A model generated the notes under the pieces. That model worked only from the letters and a program-made list of their open reading frames with translations. It was not told the origin of the DNA and ran no database searches. Below, piece after piece: positions 26,684 to 35,767 of a DNA stretch of 64,000 nucleotides. The translations under genes and the position numbers were made by a program. Source of the stretch: an uncultured Methanobrevibacter sp. (GTDB taxonomy: Archaea > Methanobacteriota > Methanobacteria > Methanobacteriales > Methanobacteriaceae); NCBI RefSeq assembly GCF_900314615.1, contig NZ_OMWA01000022.1, forward strand, positions 7,287 to 71,286, written 5' to 3'. Each line of letters begins with the position of its first letter. Position 1 is the first letter of the stretch.

Positions 26684-26919
26684 TTTTTCACCCCCTATAC
26701 CATCGATAATTAAGAATTAATTATTGACAATTAACCTTATGATATACATATTAGGTTTATTAATATATATTTTTGACTATTTTAACTTTAAAAATTGATA
26801 TTTAAAAAATTAAAGAGAATTATTAAATTTAAAATTAAAATAAGAAAATTAGATTAAAAATTAAAAATAGAATATGAAATAAAGTATTATCGCAAAAAAA
26901 TTAAAAAAAAATAATGAAA

Positions 26920-28305
26920 TTACATTAAATCATGAATTTCATCTTTAATATAAATTATTACAATCACTAATGAAACAACAGCTAAAACTGCCATGACCAG
27001 AGAAGTCTGTCCGAATGCTGCAACAGAAACTGCATTACGGGCCACATTTCCTCCAGCAAATATTGCCATTAAAACTACTGCAAGAGCAGAACCGATTGCA
27101 CCGATAATCTGTCTGACTGTGTTGTTGATTGCGGTTGCATCTTCCACATCACCGGAAACTACTGCAATAGTCCATGTTACAGCAGGCATCAATCCTAAAC
27201 CTGCACCGACAGCACGTACTATTTGTGTTGCAATCATATATTCAACGCTGCTGTCAACCCTGTAAGTCATCATCAGAAGGTAACCGACGATAGTGAAAAT
27301 ACATGATAAAACCAGTACTTTTCTCACACCGATTTTATTGGCCATCAGAGGACCTACAAAGTTAAATACAATCATCACCAAGGTTGCTGGAAGCAGAACC
27401 AAACCTGATACTGTTGCTGAATGATATGCTACGTTTTGAACAAACAAAGGCATGATAACATTCAATCCACACATGGTGAAGTAAAGCAATGCGGAAAATA
27501 ATGTTCCGAAAAAGAAATACTTATTTTTTAAAGCTTTCAAGTCAAGAAGTGGAGTTTCAATTCCGAATTGTCTTTTAACAAAGAGCACCAATGAAACTGC
27601 ACCGATAACAATAGGTAGTATTACCCAAATTAAATCAAAGCCGTTTTCTGCAATGTTTGAAAATCCGAGCATTATTCCCACACATGCAAGCACACATAAT
27701 ACCAATGAAGATGCATCCAGCGGATACGGACCTGTTTCAAATTCAAGTTTAACAACTACTAAAGCTATTACTATCAGAACTGCTATTGCAGCTGCAAAAA
27801 TCAAAAAGATTGATCTCCATCCCACATAATCTATAATCAGACCTCCTGCGGTTGGAGCAATAGCCGGAGCTATTCCAATGATAAATCCGAATAAACCCAT
27901 ATAAATTTGCCATTTTTCTTCAGGAATTACTTTAAAAAGTACAATTTGAGTTATAGGAAGTAAAATTCCAGAACCTACAGCCTGAATCACACGGGCCAGA
28001 ATCAATGCTTCAATATTAGGAGCAATAAAAGCTATCAGAGATCCTATTAAAAACAATGACAGTGACGCCAGCAAAATTGTCTTAACTTTAAATCTGCGTG
28101 TGAAAAATGCAGACAATGGAATCATAACACCCAAAACAAGTAAAAATGAAGAATAAATCCATTGTGCGGTTGTTGAAGATATGTTAAAATCGGCCATGAT
28201 GCCTGAAATTCCAGTTGTAACAACACTTTGAGCAGCACTTAATATTGCCGCTGCAACAATGAATACTATTAACGTTGACATTCCCCTATCTAAATTCTCA
28301 TTCAT
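26920..28305 (-). CDS. MFS drug/metabolite exporter, DHA2 (EmrB/QacA) type
   Basis: A 461-residue protein of about 14 hydrophobic helices. Family motifs are visible: STTAQWIYSSFLLVLGVMIP at the start, a loop FTRRFKVKTI, LILARVIQAVGSGILLPITQ, and GPLMANKIGVRKVL in the second half. It exports small molecules in exchange for protons; the substrate is unknown. It appears to be a single-gene transcript. Confidence 0.85.
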   Translation of the reverse strand: MNENLDRGMSTLIVFIVAAAILSAAQSVVTTGISGIMADFNISSTTAQWIYSSFLLVLGVMIPLSAFFTRRFKVKTILLASLSLFLIGSLIAFIAPNIEALILARVIQAVGSGILLPITQIVLFKVIPEEKWQIYMGLFGFIIGIAPAIAPTAGGLIIDYVGWRSIFLIFAAAIAVLIVIALVVVKLEFETGPYPLDASSLVLCVLACVGIMLGFSNIAENGFDLIWVILPIVIGAVSLVLFVKRQFGIETPLLDLKALKNKYFFFGTLFSALLYFTMCGLNVIMPLFVQNVAYHSATVSGLVLLPATLVMIVFNFVGPLMANKIGVRKVLVLSCIFTIVGYLLMMTYRVDSSVEYMIATQIVRAVGAGLGLMPAVTWTIAVVSGDVEDATAINNTVRQIIGAIGSALAVVLMAIFAGGNVARNAVSVAAFGQTSLVMAVLAVVSLVIVIIYIKDEIHDLM

Positions 28306-28518
28306 AAATATACACTCTAATAATTATTTAAAAATATATTATGCAAAAAAAGTATATAAAATTAATTTATATGATTTTTATTTAAAAATTTAATTAAAAA
28401 AATGAATAAAATTATAAAAAAATAGGACGGAGGTAAATAAATATTGCCTCTTGAAAAATTCATCTAAAAAATATTAGTTAAAAAAAGAGATATGGACATA
28501 AAAAATCATATATAAAAA

Positions 28519-28956
28519 TCAATTTTCATCATTGGAATCCATAATATCCAAAAGCCCCAAATCAAAAATCAGCCTTCTTAAATGTCTTTCTGAATAAGTA
28601 ACTCCAAATTCCTTTTGAATTTCTTCTTTAATTTCAGAAACACTGGACAAGCCTTTTGAAACAATATTTTCCTTTAAAATATTAAACTGATAATCAGACA
28701 GTTTGGAAACTCTTCCGGAATTACCTTTTCTAAATAGACTGTCCAAACCTTCCTCATTCCAGCTTTTTAACCATTTATACCCTGTTTGAGGAGTTTTTCC
28801 ATGCTTTTTAATAGAATCTTTTACAGTTTCATCCTGATATAAATCCTCTATAAAAGTAATTTTCTCATATAAAAGAACAAATTTCTCCAAATCCCTTTTT
28901 ACTCTGCGTATTTTTGAAATAGGAATATCTTTATTAACATAGGCCTGCCTACTCAT
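28519..28956 (-). CDS. Stand-alone helix-turn-helix protein of IS630-transposase type
   Basis: A 145-residue basic protein. Residues about 45-80 form a helix-turn-helix (KKHGKTPQTGYKWLKSWNEE, then GLDSLFRKGNSGR) as in the DNA-binding half of IS630/Tc1 transposases. A winged segment follows (SSVSEIKEEIQKEFGVTYSE). The DDE catalytic half is absent and no second reading frame follows, so this is either a remnant of an insertion element or a domesticated regulator. The intact frame and own start argue for a retained gene. Confidence 0.6.
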   Translation of the reverse strand: MSRQAYVNKDIPISKIRRVKRDLEKFVLLYEKITFIEDLYQDETVKDSIKKHGKTPQTGYKWLKSWNEEGLDSLFRKGNSGRVSKLSDYQFNILKENIVSKGLSSVSEIKEEIQKEFGVTYSERHLRRLIFDLGLLDIMDSNDEN

Positions 28957-29004
28957 AAAGATATTTTTAAAATAAAATACTATAAAAATTTTTTGTCAAA
29001 AAAA

Positions 29005-29433
29005 TTAAATGTTAATTAAAATAAGGCCAACCATGCAAACGAAAAAGCCCACGATTTGAGTGAATGAAACGTTTTCCTTATACAGCAGATATCCGACGAT
29101 GAGAAGAACACATGCCAGACCGATATTTGCAACAACGCTTGCAGTACTTACCGCCCAGCCTGCACGATAAACAAAAACATAACCGACTTCAAGGCCAACT
29201 ATAGCTATAGCTAGAATTATGGAAGTCCAGTTAATTCTGGACAGTTCAACTGTCACATTAGAAGGTCCGACCATAAAGGCAAAAATAACTGCTGAGATAA
29301 CTGAAGCTGCAAAATAAGTAACCATCAATGCTCCAAAGGGATTTACATCACCAGGCATCGATTTCATGCAAATATTATAGAATGTATTTGCCAAAATAAC
29401 CATTAAAATTGGCCAAATCAGGTTCCAGTTCAA
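29005..29433 (-). CDS. Small EamA/DMT-type membrane transporter
   Basis: A protein of about 142 residues with five membrane helices, resembling one half of a drug/metabolite (EamA) transporter: VILANTFYNICMKSMPGD, NPFGALMVTYFAASV, and at the end VVANIGLACVLLIVGYLLYK with FTQIVGFFVCMVG. I start it at a TTG (29433) behind GGGTG. Reading from 29478 would run through the terminator hairpin of upp and add no transporter sequence. It is likely to act as a dimer. Confidence 0.65.
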   Translation of the reverse strand: MNWNLIWPILMVILANTFYNICMKSMPGDVNPFGALMVTYFAASVISAVIFAFMVGPSNVTVELSRINWTSIILAIAIVGLEVGYVFVYRAGWAVSTASVVANIGLACVLLIVGYLLYKENVSFTQIVGFFVCMVGLILINI

Positions 29434-29460
29434 AATTAACACCCAAAAAAATAAAAAAGA

Positions 29461-29479
29461 AGTGAAGTTAAACTTCACT
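29461..29479 (-). terminator. Terminator overlapping the end of upp
   Basis: A 9-bp inverted repeat, AGTGAAGTT/AACTTCACT, with a tight centre overlaps the upp stop codon. It is followed on the minus strand by TTCTTTTTTATTTTTTT. Confidence 0.7.
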
Positions 29480-30104
29480 ATTTTGTTCCGTAAACTCTGT
29501 CACCTGCATCCCCAAGACCTGGCAGAATATATGCATTTTCGTTCAGTTCCCTGTCCACTGTTGCGCAGAATATTTTCACATCAGGATGATCATCCTCAAT
29601 TGTTTTGATTCCTTTCGGAGCGGCAACAATACACAATAATTTAATTTTAGTTACCCCATCCTGTTTAAGACGTGAAATGGTTGCGGATGCACTTCCACCT
29701 GTTGCAAGCATAGGATCAATTACAAGGACTTCTCTTTTGTCAATTCCTTCTGGCATTTTATAGTAATATTCAACTGGTTCAAATGTTTCTTCGTCTCTGT
29801 AAAGTCCGATATGTCCTATTTTTGCATTTGGGATAACATTTAAGATTCCGTCAACCATACCCATTCCTGCCCTTAAGATTGGAACAATAGCATAGTTGTC
29901 TTCATTAAGCATTCCAGTATCCATCTCTTCAAGTGGAGTATGGATAGTGGTTTTTTCAAGTTTTGCATCCCACATTGCTTCATAGATCAAAATTGTGGAA
30001 ATTTCAGTAACCAATTCCCTGAACTCTTTAGTTCCTGTATTAACATCCCTTAAAATTGCAAGTTTATGAGTTATTAACGGATGATTCAATTCAAATTCAT
30101 TCAT
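29478..30104 (-). CDS. upp: Uracil phosphoribosyltransferase
   Basis: A 208-residue enzyme that makes UMP from uracil and PRPP (pyrimidine salvage). Visible motifs are ILRAGMGMVDGILNVIPNAK, HIGLYRDEETFEPVEYYYK and the PRPP loop VLVIDPMLATGGSASATI. The C-terminus GLGDAGDRVYGTK is typical. Its ATG overlaps by eight bases the end of a uraA remnant, so it once formed a uraA-upp operon. It now lacks its transporter partner, and its promoter must lie in or behind that remnant. Confidence 0.9.
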   Translation of the reverse strand: MNEFELNHPLITHKLAILRDVNTGTKEFRELVTEISTILIYEAMWDAKLEKTTIHTPLEEMDTGMLNEDNYAIVPILRAGMGMVDGILNVIPNAKIGHIGLYRDEETFEPVEYYYKMPEGIDKREVLVIDPMLATGGSASATISRLKQDGVTKIKLLCIVAAPKGIKTIEDDHPDVKIFCATVDRELNENAYILPGLGDAGDRVYGTK

Positions 30105-30306
30105 GTTTTTCCTCCGGCATACATAAATTAAGAATTACGCCAATAATAGCTGCAAGAGACATTCCTGAAATGGAAATGGATAAATCAGCATAAACAATGG
30201 ATAATGCTGCTCCACCTAATCCTAAAACAAGCATTGTTGCAGCTACAACAACATTTTTGGTATTGTTAAAGTCAACTTGGTTGTTGATTAATATATCTGA
30301 ATAAAG
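30097..30306 (-). pseudogene. uraA: 3' stump of uracil permease uraA
   Basis: An open frame of about 69 codons without a start reads NNQVDFNNTKNVVVAATMLV, then LGLGGAALSIVYADLSISIS, GMSLAAIIGVILNLCMPEE and stop. This is the C-terminal end of the UraA/xanthine-uracil permease family, which is usually about 400-430 residues long. An in-frame stop lies at 30307-30309, and a surface-protein gene ends 78 bases further on. The 5' five-sixths of uraA has therefore been lost. The conserved overlap with upp shows it was the upstream gene of a salvage operon. Confidence 0.7.
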
Positions 30307-30383
30307 TTATAAAATACTTTTTATTTTTTAAAAAAAAATTAAATATGAATGATTATAAAAAAAACCATTCAAAAATGAACAAT

Positions 30384-32240
30384 TTAAGCCCAATAATAGT
30401 CAGGATTGTTTATTTGTGGAATTCTTTCGGAAGTATTTTTAGCAACCCATCCTGCACCCATAGAAGAATATGTATTTTTCAGCTTGGATTTGGCACTGGA
30501 AGACAGAGAATACTTAAGCTTTACAATCAGACTGGAAGTATCATAGTTGTTGAACATTTTCTTCATATAGCTTACAGTCAGCCATTTTGTTGGAATGCTG
30601 TGACTTCCAAGATTATAATCTCCAGAAGGATTTCCTACAAGAACCTTTTTGCCGTCTGCGCTGATATCCAAAATGGCAACATAATGACTCCAGGTATGGA
30701 ATACTAAAGCACATCCTCCTTTTTTAAGCTGATTAAGGGCTTTATCGAATGTGGATTTATAAAAGTAACTGCATTTGAAATTGCATTTCTCCAAACCTTT
30801 TTTCAGCTGTTTGCAAGTTGTTCCATAAATGTATGAGGATCCTGAAAGTTTTGCAATCTGTTTTTCACAGACGTAACTTTTCAGCACCTGAAAGCACATG
30901 CTTCCTGAAGTAGGTCCGCAGGTATAATCAGTATCCTGGATATCCCGAACATACGGATAAGAATATGATTTTCCTTTAAGTGAAACAGTAACAGAGCCCG
31001 GCCAGTAGTTATGCTTATTTTTCAGAACTATTTTTGTATTCACCGCACGTTCAATAACATTCCATTTCTCACGTGGAATAATATGATTTAAATTAGGTTC
31101 AGACTTTGTCTTGAAGAAAACGTATTTGCTCAGCTTATTTGTCAAGTATAAATACTGACTATCTCTTTTAATAACGTTTTGATAATGTGCTTTTAAAAGA
31201 GTGTATTTCCCATCTCCGTCAGCCATGACGTAGTTGCCCGGCATGACATCAATGTCCGGAGTGCCGTTGACAAGAGGAATTTTAGTTTTTTGAGGATTTT
31301 TAATGTTTCCATTAATACATTTGACAATTTTTGTGGCATTAGAAGAAATTATTGTGGAACTTCCTGCAAACTTAACTTTAATAGTATATTTGCCTGCCTT
31401 TACCTTTGGCTTGAAGATGATTATTCCTTCTGAATTTGTTGTTTTTGTATATGATTTTGAACCTATAGTGATTTTAACTGCCTTATTGGAAACGGCAGAT
31501 ATAGTATCTCCTTTTAAATAAACCCTTAAAAATCCATTTGTTAAAAGCTTAGTGTTTCCGATGACCAGAGAAGTTACAGCCGGAACAGTCAGCGAAACAG
31601 TTTTTGAAACTGATTTATAATAGTCATTTCCTGCAAAATAAATTTTCATTGAATATACAGAATTTGGAGTTAAACTAATTTTAAGACCGGCCTTTCCCTG
31701 TGAATTTGTTTTTGCAGTGTATTTCTGACCGTTAACAGTGAATGTAACATCACCATCTTTAACAGCATTTCCATAGCTGTCCTTTAAATAAACATAGAAA
31801 TATTTGTATTTAAAAACAGTAGTGTCAACTGGTGTGATGGATGATGGAAGCTTTAAAACGTTAATGTTAAATGTCTGACTAACACCAGAGTAATTGTCAT
31901 TTCCAGCGTATATTACCTTTAATATGTAATTATCGGCTTTCAGATTTAAAACCAGACTTGCAGATCCTTTTTTGTTAGTCTTTAAACTGTAGTTTTGATT
32001 GTCAATATTTGCAGTTAAATCCTCACCGGCAATTGCAGTATTATTAGAATCCTTTAAAGATATGCTTACTGATTTACCAGTATAGACTTTTGAAGCACTT
32101 AGGGAAATTACAGGAGTGTCTTTTACCGGTTGTGCATCAGTTGAAATATGGTCAGTTGCATTGTCACTGGCTGAAACGGCAGCAAAACAAAATAAAGACA
32201 ATGCAATGCAAATAATAAAAAATTTTATTTTTCCATTCAA
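30384..32240 (-). CDS. Ig-repeat surface protein with a C-terminal C39-like cysteine peptidase
   Basis: A secreted protein of about 618 residues with a signal peptide (KIKFFIICIALSLFCFAAVS). Three Ig-like repeats (about 35-310) are followed by a linker (about 310-410) and a papain-fold domain. That domain has TDYTCGPTSGSMCFQVL with the likely nucleophile Cys, HTWSHYVAILDI with the likely His, and LVGNPSGDYNLGSH with the likely Asn/Asp. This fits C39-like peptidases. Pseudomurein endopeptidase activity is possible, because similar proteins occur in pseudomurein-walled methanogens. The start is the TTG at 32240, four bases behind GGGTGA; the nearby ATG is out of frame. Confidence 0.75.
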   Translation of the reverse strand: MNGKIKFFIICIALSLFCFAAVSASDNATDHISTDAQPVKDTPVISLSASKVYTGKSVSISLKDSNNTAIAGEDLTANIDNQNYSLKTNKKGSASLVLNLKADNYILKVIYAGNDNYSGVSQTFNINVLKLPSSITPVDTTVFKYKYFYVYLKDSYGNAVKDGDVTFTVNGQKYTAKTNSQGKAGLKISLTPNSVYSMKIYFAGNDYYKSVSKTVSLTVPAVTSLVIGNTKLLTNGFLRVYLKGDTISAVSNKAVKITIGSKSYTKTTNSEGIIIFKPKVKAGKYTIKVKFAGSSTIISSNATKIVKCINGNIKNPQKTKIPLVNGTPDIDVMPGNYVMADGDGKYTLLKAHYQNVIKRDSQYLYLTNKLSKYVFFKTKSEPNLNHIIPREKWNVIERAVNTKIVLKNKHNYWPGSVTVSLKGKSYSYPYVRDIQDTDYTCGPTSGSMCFQVLKSYVCEKQIAKLSGSSYIYGTTCKQLKKGLEKCNFKCSYFYKSTFDKALNQLKKGGCALVFHTWSHYVAILDISADGKKVLVGNPSGDYNLGSHSIPTKWLTVSYMKKMFNNYDTSSLIVKLKYSLSSSAKSKLKNTYSSMGAGWVAKNTSERIPQINNPDYYWA

Positions 32241-32330
32241 TTTTTCACCCAATTCTAATAAATATTATGAAAAATCAAATTATAAATAAGTATTGTAAAA
32301 AATAGTTTACACAATCAAATATAAAAAAAT

Positions 32331-32354
32331 AATAAGACTGCTTAGAGCCTTATT
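32331..32354 (-). terminator. Possible terminator of the eha transcript
   Basis: An imperfect stem (AATAAG/CTTATT with an inner CT/AG) lies about 70 bases behind the last gene of the leftward eha-linked operon, with T-rich sequence after it on the minus strand. Confidence 0.4.
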
Positions 32355-32420
32355 TTAAATTATTATACAGTTAGTGTGGAATAACAAAAGGTTTGTTCTT
32401 GAAATATTAGTTAGTTAGTG

Positions 32421-33056
32421 TTATTTTCTTGCTTTTCCAACACGACGGGCAATAACCATTTCCCCGACAGAAATTAAACCTGCGAAGAATTTTTCCAAAC
32501 CTCCGGTAGCCCAGATAGCTTCTCCGAATGTTGAATCCTTAATATTTTCTTCATACTGTTCAGGAGTAATCTTTTTACCGGTAGTTTTCTTGGACACCAG
32601 TGCAGATGCAGACATGAGCTCTTCCCATGTTACGCCTTTAAGCTGGTTTTGCATTGCTTTGTATAATTTTACAACTTTAATATCATAAAGTTCAGACAGC
32701 AGTTCTACAATGTCACATGCACGAACCATACCTACGACCTGATTGTCATCATTCAATACAGGCACTGTTACGAATTTGTTGTTTGCTGTTAAAATTACTG
32801 CAGTTCTTGCAGGATCATCTTCATGAACAGTTGAGATATCTTCGTATCCACTCATGATTTCTGAAATTTTATCATTTCCTTCCCTTAATCCTCTTGTAAT
32901 GTCAAATGATGTTATCCATCCGACCAGCTGTTTGTTGTCATTTACAACAGGACATGTAAAACGTCTGATTTCTTCCATTACTTTTGAAACTTCGACAACA
33001 CTGTCATCACAGTTCAAATATACAAAATTTTTATCCATTAATTCTTTTGCTTTCAT
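32421..33056 (-). CDS. CBS-domain pair protein linked to the eha operon
   Basis: A 211-residue soluble protein with two CBS domains (about 3-55 and 62-118: VVNDNKQLVGWITSFDITRG and VPVLNDDNQVVGMVRACDIV). A C-terminal helical part of about 90 residues follows. CBS pairs bind adenine nucleotides and report energy state. As the last gene of the eha-linked transcript it may tune hydrogenase or formyltransferase function (inference). The ATG at 33056 follows GAGGT. Confidence 0.75.
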   Translation of the reverse strand: MKAKELMDKNFVYLNCDDSVVEVSKVMEEIRRFTCPVVNDNKQLVGWITSFDITRGLREGNDKISEIMSGYEDISTVHEDDPARTAVILTANNKFVTVPVLNDDNQVVGMVRACDIVELLSELYDIKVVKLYKAMQNQLKGVTWEELMSASALVSKKTTGKKITPEQYEENIKDSTFGEAIWATGGLEKFFAGLISVGEMVIARRVGKARK

Positions 33057-33071
33057 AAACAAACCTCATTT

Positions 33072-33887
33072 TTATTCTATTTCTACTCTTTTTAGTGCTC
33101 CTACAGGACAATGACGTGTACATTCGATACATCGTATACATTTATCATCGTCCAGAACCACTTCACCATCCACTAATTCAATTGCACCGGTTGGGCAATT
33201 TTCTTCACAAAGATAACAGTTGACACATAAGTCATGACTTATATCAAGATTTCTGCTGTGAATAATAGGTCCTATGTACCTATCAAGTTCAATTGCATCC
33301 TTATTTTGAGATATTTCAACACATGCACTGCATCCGATGCACATTTTATCATTTACATGAGGATACAAAGTGTCTTCTTCCAAATCCATATCATTCTCAT
33401 CAAAGAACTCTTTAAATTCCAATGTAAAGGCATTGGTCGGACATAGATTTGCACAGTCTTCCCAGTTGTTTTCCTGAGAACAATCAACTGAGATGCTATT
33501 CATCCTAACTACTCTATGAGAACAGCTGACGTTGGATAAGTTGTATTCAATGAAATCGTTTTCATCCTCATTATTATAAATAATTGAATTGTCAATTAAT
33601 TTAATAGCTGAAACAGGACAAGTCTGAACACATATTTCACATTTAACACATTTATCTGTTATTTTAGCTATTCTGAAAATATTAGCTGGTTCAATTGCAT
33701 TAACTGGACACTCTCCAACACAGGTGTTGCATCTCACACATCTTGGTGCTATAGCAATAATCTCTTCATCTGCCTTGAAATCATCAAGTTCAAACTGGAA
33801 ATCATCACTGTCATCATCTAAATCAACAGATTTCAGGAGAACTTCGCGTTCCAAATTTTTCATCTGTTTTTCAAAAGACACATTCAT
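33072..33887 (-). CDS. Polyferredoxin (about six Fe-S motifs)
   Basis: A 271-residue protein with cysteine clusters CVRCNTCVGECP, CVKCEICVQTCP, CANLCP (with CSHRVV and CSQ ahead of it), CIGCSACVEI, CVNCYLCEENCP and CIRCIECTRHCP. Four are full [4Fe-4S] motifs. The third and fourth are incomplete or unusually spaced. It probably carries electrons between the Eha hydrogenase and its acceptors. It sits directly behind the ribokinase-like gene. MTH405 of Methanothermobacter, as I recall it, occupies a similar place. Confidence 0.8.
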   Translation of the reverse strand: MNVSFEKQMKNLEREVLLKSVDLDDDSDDFQFELDDFKADEEIIAIAPRCVRCNTCVGECPVNAIEPANIFRIAKITDKCVKCEICVQTCPVSAIKLIDNSIIYNNEDENDFIEYNLSNVSCSHRVVRMNSISVDCSQENNWEDCANLCPTNAFTLEFKEFFDENDMDLEEDTLYPHVNDKMCIGCSACVEISQNKDAIELDRYIGPIIHSRNLDISHDLCVNCYLCEENCPTGAIELVDGEVVLDDDKCIRCIECTRHCPVGALKRVEIE

Positions 33888-33920
33888 ATTATTACCAACT
33901 AACTGTTTTATTAAATAAAT

Positions 33921-34853
33921 CTAAAAGGAATCCTCCAATTCTTTTAAAGAAGGGAATTTTTCCATACCAAATCCTTGAATAGCCCTGCTGGCCACCCAAT
34001 TCGCAATTTTACAGGATTTTTCCAAATCATATCCTTTCAGATATGAATATAAAAATCCGCTATTAAAGCTGTCTCCAGCACCTGTGGTATCAACCACATC
34101 GCATTTGAATGCCTCAACATGACATTCTTCATTATTGTTAATAGCATAAACACCACTGGAACCCTGTTTAACTACTACGGTTTCAATTCCTAAATCCAGA
34201 AAAGCGATAACAAGTTCTTTAAGTGGCGCTTCATTATTATTACATAATAATCTTAATTCTGATTCATTGATAAGCAATATATTGGTTCTCTCCAATATAG
34301 GTTTTAAGGCATCAAATCCTTTTTGAACATACAGCATTCCAGGATCAAAGCTCAGTAGAGTTTCCTGGCTTAAAAGTTCCAAAAGGTCGATTTGCGCATT
34401 GAAGGAATCACCTACAAATGAAGTGTAATGCATTATTTTACATCTCATGATGTTTAACGGATTAATCTCACCGACTTTGATTTCATCGTTGACGCCGGGA
34501 TCTATGTAAAGGCATCTCTCACCGTTACTGTCAACAAAACCCAGGCATTTTCCGGTAGAGCCTGTATCTGAGTAAATCAGGTTATTTGTATATACTCCAT
34601 TTACAGCCAGATTATATTCTATCAAATCACCGTCTTCATCTTCGGCTATTTTTCCGATGATTGAAGTGTCAACCCCCAGTCTTGCAAGACCTACAATAGT
34701 ATTGGCTGCAGACCCTCCAGGAGTGTCGGTTTGGCTTTTAATGAAGCTTTCCTCATCTGCTCCAACGATATTTTCTACAGAGTATAGCTTGTCGACATTC
34801 AATGCACCGAATCCTATTACTTCTGCATTCAAATCATTGTCAAATATTTCCAT
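33921..34853 (-). CDS. PfkB-family sugar or nucleoside kinase
   Basis: A 310-residue kinase with the two PfkB signatures: GGSAANTIVGLARLGVDTSI near residue 48, and DTTGAGDSFNSGFLYSYLKG near residue 250, including the catalytic Asp of GAGDS. It phosphorylates a sugar, nucleoside or similar alcohol with ATP; the substrate is unknown. It is conserved beside eha in Methanobacteriales (from memory). The gap to the formyltransferase gene is nine bases. Confidence 0.8.
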   Translation of the reverse strand: MEIFDNDLNAEVIGFGALNVDKLYSVENIVGADEESFIKSQTDTPGGSAANTIVGLARLGVDTSIIGKIAEDEDGDLIEYNLAVNGVYTNNLIYSDTGSTGKCLGFVDSNGERCLYIDPGVNDEIKVGEINPLNIMRCKIMHYTSFVGDSFNAQIDLLELLSQETLLSFDPGMLYVQKGFDALKPILERTNILLINESELRLLCNNNEAPLKELVIAFLDLGIETVVVKQGSSGVYAINNNEECHVEAFKCDVVDTTGAGDSFNSGFLYSYLKGYDLEKSCKIANWVASRAIQGFGMEKFPSLKELEDSF

Positions 34854-34862
34854 ATTAAAACC

Positions 34863-35753
34863 CTAGTTTAAGATATCCAATAAGTTAATGTTTTTATCTC
34901 CCAGTTTTCCATCGAAATTACCTGCAGAGATTTTAACAACACCATCAAATTCCAAAGCAGCATCAATACCTGCTTTGATTGCTTTGTTCATTGCTTCTTC
35001 GCTGATTGCATTTACTACAATTTCAGGAATGTAATTTACACCTTCAGGAACCTTGGATTCATCACCCAATGATTCTTTAAGGGAAGGACAGTAAACGTGA
35101 TTTGTGGTAGGTCCGATTTCAGGGTAATTTGTCTCAGGTTTGGAAGCTGCAGAACATACGTCAAATGGAGCTGTTGCTCCTTCAACACCCATTATAGCAT
35201 CAATTACTGCATCGCCAGCTTCAATTACTGCTTCAGGAGTTTCACATAAATACCAGAAGTTTCCGCCCATAATTCCATCATTGATTTTGAATTTTTCTTC
35301 AATCTGGAAATCCGGAACCGCAATTGGAACGTTGATCATTTTTCTGCCGTATTCTTCAACAGTCCATTCATATCCGTCTCCGCAGTGACCCACAATATCC
35401 ATCATTTCAATGTATTCTTCACTGTCACTGTCAGAATAGTCGAATATTCTTGTAAACGGCTTTACCAGTACGTCCTGACGCAGTCTGTAGGAAAGTTCAA
35501 ATGCGAATTTTTCCACATCATCGCTGCCTAACCAGTACTGTACAACAGCACCGAATCTGCCGTCAGGTGTTTGGGATTCATCTAAAAATCCTTCCACACC
35601 ACCTTCAACTCTTCCGATTACTGCACTTGGAGTTGAAGTGGAGTCGTATGCTGCCCTTTTAACTATTTTTTCAGTAGGACCTGTAATTAAAGCTCTTACG
35701 TATTTTCCTTCAAAAGCTTCAAAGAATGTATCATCTACTTTATCATAATTCAT
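34863..35753 (-). CDS. Formylmethanofuran:tetrahydromethanopterin formyltransferase, second copy
   Basis: A 296-residue protein of the length and sequence type of Ftr, which transfers the formyl group from formylmethanofuran to H4MPT in CO2 reduction. Recognisable parts are ALITGPTEKIVKRAAYDSTS, GRFGAVVQYWLGSDDVEKF, IMGGNFWYLCETPEAVIEAG and KISAGNFDGKLGDKNI. It lies in the eha transcript, as the FtrII gene does in Methanothermobacter. Whether it is enzymatically active or a structural partner of Eha cannot be read from the sequence. Confidence 0.85.
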   Translation of the reverse strand: MNYDKVDDTFFEAFEGKYVRALITGPTEKIVKRAAYDSTSTPSAVIGRVEGGVEGFLDESQTPDGRFGAVVQYWLGSDDVEKFAFELSYRLRQDVLVKPFTRIFDYSDSDSEEYIEMMDIVGHCGDGYEWTVEEYGRKMINVPIAVPDFQIEEKFKINDGIMGGNFWYLCETPEAVIEAGDAVIDAIMGVEGATAPFDVCSAASKPETNYPEIGPTTNHVYCPSLKESLGDESKVPEGVNYIPEIVVNAISEEAMNKAIKAGIDAALEFDGVVKISAGNFDGKLGDKNINLLDILN

Positions 35754-35767
35754 TTTATTACCTTCTT

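Noticed and set aside
29434..29478. A longer N-terminus for the EamA-type transporter starting at a GTG at 29478
   Set aside because: That stretch is the terminator hairpin and T-run of upp; the TTG at 29433 has its own GGGTG site.
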